DNA from: a bacterium
GTDB taxonomy: Bacteria; UBP14; UBA6098
Direction of reading: 5' to 3'
NCBI GenBank assembly: GCA_030642425.1
Contig: DAOWNU010000165.1
Coordinates: 1-5,411, forward strand
DNA length: 5,411 nucleotides
In this document: in pieces, positions 3,639 through 5,411 of the stretch
Position numbering within the stretch: position 1 is the stretch's first letter
Layout of the letters: every line of letters begins with the position of its first letter
The notes under the pieces: generated by a model
The model's database searches: none
What the model was told of the DNA's origin: nothing
Seen by the model: the letters and a program-made list of their open reading frames with translations, nothing else
Translations under genes and position numbers: made by a program

Positions 3639-5411
3639 ATGCGCAAAAATATCTTTTTGGCAATCTTTTTCGCGGTTGCTGTGTCCTGCGGATACGCGAT
3701 AACGGAACTGACAATCAACGGCCTCGACGTGGCGATATTGAACCCGCCCGGAGATTTTTTGATAGAGGCCGATGTCTCGTCGCCGGGCCAGAACCTCGTA
3801 GTAGAGAGCTTTATCGACCTCAATAAGAACCGTGTTCCCGATCCGGTCGAACTCGAAAGTCATCTGCAGATAATCGACGGCATCCCCTCGATAGGCTGGC
3901 TCGACGACGACGATTACATCCCCGGCGACGACGATTCTCTTGCGAACGGCGAGATCGCGCACACCGCGTGGATGGACGAAGTGGCAATATTGATGGGCTC
4001 GAAAGACACGATCTGGCTTTTCTTTATCGCGACCGACTTGGGCGATTCCAGCGCCGACACCGCCCTTATGAAGGTAGTCCCCACGGAGGCCCATGTGATT
4101 CCCGAAGCGCCATACATTTACGGCCATGTGATATTTTCGGGGGACAGCGTTACTGCTATCGACCCGGCTTTCTGTGTCGTCCCGGATATTGAGAACGGCG
4201 TTGTGATGACCGACAGCACGGGGAGATTCACGATAAACGTGCCGGAAAGGGACACGACATATATGGTTCGCGGTATCCCTATCGACGGCTACCACATCGC
4301 CTCGCTCGCTATCGCGGATTTTGGCCCGGGCGACGATAGCGTGTTGGCGAATATCTATTGCGACGCGCTCCCGCAGCATATCACGGGCACGATAACCCTC
4401 GCCGGCTCGACGCCTGTGCCGGATTTTATTCTAATTCTGGGAATCAACACATTGACATACAACGTCTCCGCGACAATGGCCGACCCGGCTACCGGGCAAT
4501 ATATCCTTCCCGTGGAGCCGGGCACAACGAACGTCAGCTTTCTCGACAATGCCGCCGTGCCCTCCGGTTTTTCGCCCATTCCAATATATCAGAATGTGCC
4601 CGTGGGAGACACGGGGGACGTTTCCGACGTGGATTTCGATATGCAGCCGCTCGAATCGGCAATCACCGGCGTTGTGATAGATTCGTCAATTGCGGGTTAT
4701 GCCGAAATTCGTAATCTGCGCGTCTATGCCGTAGGGGGAGGGGCAAGCGGCGGTTACGAGACCGTCACCGGCCCCGACGGCAGTTATCTAATTCCCGTGA
4801 TGGGCACCACCGACGATACATATACTGTTCATATCGAAACCTACGGCTACGACACGACTCCGTGGGAATATCTCGACGTTGCGGTTGCGCCTTTGGATAC
4901 AGTAACGGAGCAAAATTTCATGCTTGGCGAGCCGTGGATTACCAACAGCATTTCCGGTTTTGTGGAGGATGTCGACGGCGAGCCGGTAGAGGATGCCCAC
5001 GTAATTATTTTCAATGAGGAACTCGCTTTTCAAGGCTCCTGGCGGCACACAATGACCGATGAATTCGGCGAGTATGAATTCAGCTATTTGCCGCCGTGGG
5101 AGGGGGGATGGTTCCTCGGGACGTTCAAGGACAGCCTCGGCGAGCAGACGCCCCGGATGATAATTATCGACGAACTTCCTTTCGACACTGTCATAACGGA
5201 CGCGAATTTCTCGTTCAGCGGCTCCGGTGTATTCGAGGCCCGACCGGCTCTCGCAACAGATTTCAAATTTGGAAAAATATTCCCGAATCCTTTTAATTCG
5301 GCGACGAGTTTCGAGTTGGAATTTTCGGAAAAATCGCCCGATGTCCGGATCGCGATTTACGATTTGCTCGGAAGGCGTTTGAAAACGCTATTTCGCGGCC
5401 CGATGTCCGCC
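3639..5411 (+). CDS. Secreted multidomain protein with carboxypeptidase-regulatory-like repeats and T9SS sorting domain (3' partial)
   Basis: The ATG is preceded by AAGGAG (3628-3633) and the frame stays open for 591 residues to the window edge. Residues 1-20 form a signal peptide: basic MRKN, a hydrophobic stretch and a small-residue CGYA cleavage region. Residues 60-73 (DLNKNRVPDPVELE) resemble a calcium-binding D-x-N-x-N loop, followed by an Asp-rich patch (89-99). Three or four beta-sandwich segments of carboxypeptidase-regulatory type follow: about 159-211, 247-300, 340-400 and 436-490. They show the G-x-V...TD-x-x-G-x-[FY]-x-[FI] pattern, clearest at SISGFVEDVDGEPVEDA (437-453) and TDEFGEYEF (473-481). 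From residue 547 the T9SS domain begins with IFPNPFNSATSF and IAIYDLLGRRLKTL; its end lies outside the window. No catalytic residues are evident, so a structural, adhesive or binding role is likely. GC content matches the upstream secreted gene. Confidence 0.88.
   Translation, partial: MRKNIFLAIFFAVAVSCGYAITELTINGLDVAILNPPGDFLIEADVSSPGQNLVVESFIDLNKNRVPDPVELESHLQIIDGIPSIGWLDDDDYIPGDDDSLANGEIAHTAWMDEVAILMGSKDTIWLFFIATDLGDSSADTALMKVVPTEAHVIPEAPYIYGHVIFSGDSVTAIDPAFCVVPDIENGVVMTDSTGRFTINVPERDTTYMVRGIPIDGYHIASLAIADFGPGDDSVLANIYCDALPQHITGTITLAGSTPVPDFILILGINTLTYNVSATMADPATGQYILPVEPGTTNVSFLDNAAVPSGFSPIPIYQNVPVGDTGDVSDVDFDMQPLESAITGVVIDSSIAGYAEIRNLRVYAVGGGASGGYETVTGPDGSYLIPVMGTTDDTYTVHIETYGYDTTPWEYLDVAVAPLDTVTEQNFMLGEPWITNSISGFVEDVDGEPVEDAHVIIFNEELAFQGSWRHTMTDEFGEYEFSYLPPWEGGWFLGTFKDSLGEQTPRMIIIDELPFDTVITDANFSFSGSGVFEARPALATDFKFGKIFPNPFNSATSFELEFSEKSPDVRIAIYDLLGRRLKTLFRGPMSA

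Noticed and set aside
3606..4379. Long minus-strand reading frame opposite the right-hand gene
   Set aside because: The plus strand has a signal peptide, ribosome-binding site, promoter and family domains. The minus frame has no recognisable domain and is expected from GC-rich codon bias.

Overview
The window looks like a fragment of an uncultured bacterium of the Fibrobacteres-Chlorobi-Bacteroidetes (FCB) superphylum or a related candidate phylum. The main evidence is two moderately GC-rich genes for large secreted proteins, one at each end, each carrying the PNPFNS-type C-terminal sorting domain of the type IX secretion system (T9SS). I cannot name the phylum from sequence alone. Both end genes are cut by the window: the left one lacks its 5' end and the right one lacks its 3' end.

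Layout. Positions 1-1536 encode the end of a secreted beta-propeller protein with LVIVD-like repeats and a sorting domain. Two short repetitive DNA elements lie in frame inside that sorting domain. Positions 1537-1715 hold a 22-bp tandem repeat, a duplicated copy of the gene's last 12 bases, and a sigma70-like promoter. Positions 1716-1925 are a doubtful 69-codon leader ORF that overlaps the start of the next gene. Positions 1892 to about 3391 are the most notable part: a small integron gene-cassette array. It consists of an attI-like insertion point (1891/1892), a TylF-family methyltransferase cassette, a well-formed attC site (2586-2672), a second class I SAM methyltransferase cassette, and the left half of another attC (3365-3391). 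No integron integrase is present. Positions 3392-3558 are a patchwork of short dispersed palindromic and tandem repeats. A second sigma70-like promoter (3578-3606) precedes the last gene (3639 to beyond 5411). That gene encodes a secreted protein with a signal peptide, several carboxypeptidase-regulatory-like beta-sandwich segments and a T9SS sorting domain.

How it fits together. The two outer genes probably encode exported or surface-attached proteins and match each other in composition and codon style. The cassette genes differ: the TylF gene is clearly AT-rich and the second methyltransferase is intermediate, as expected for cassettes captured from different sources. The strongest internal test of the cassette reading is that the attC downstream of the TylF gene begins with GCATAAC, the exact reverse complement of the GTTATGC found at the proposed cassette start. 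An excised circle would therefore rebuild a symmetrical site. The promoter at 1660-1688 points into the array and could act as a cassette promoter. The absence of an integrase and the halved second attC suggest an array that depends on an integrase elsewhere, or one that is stranded and decaying.
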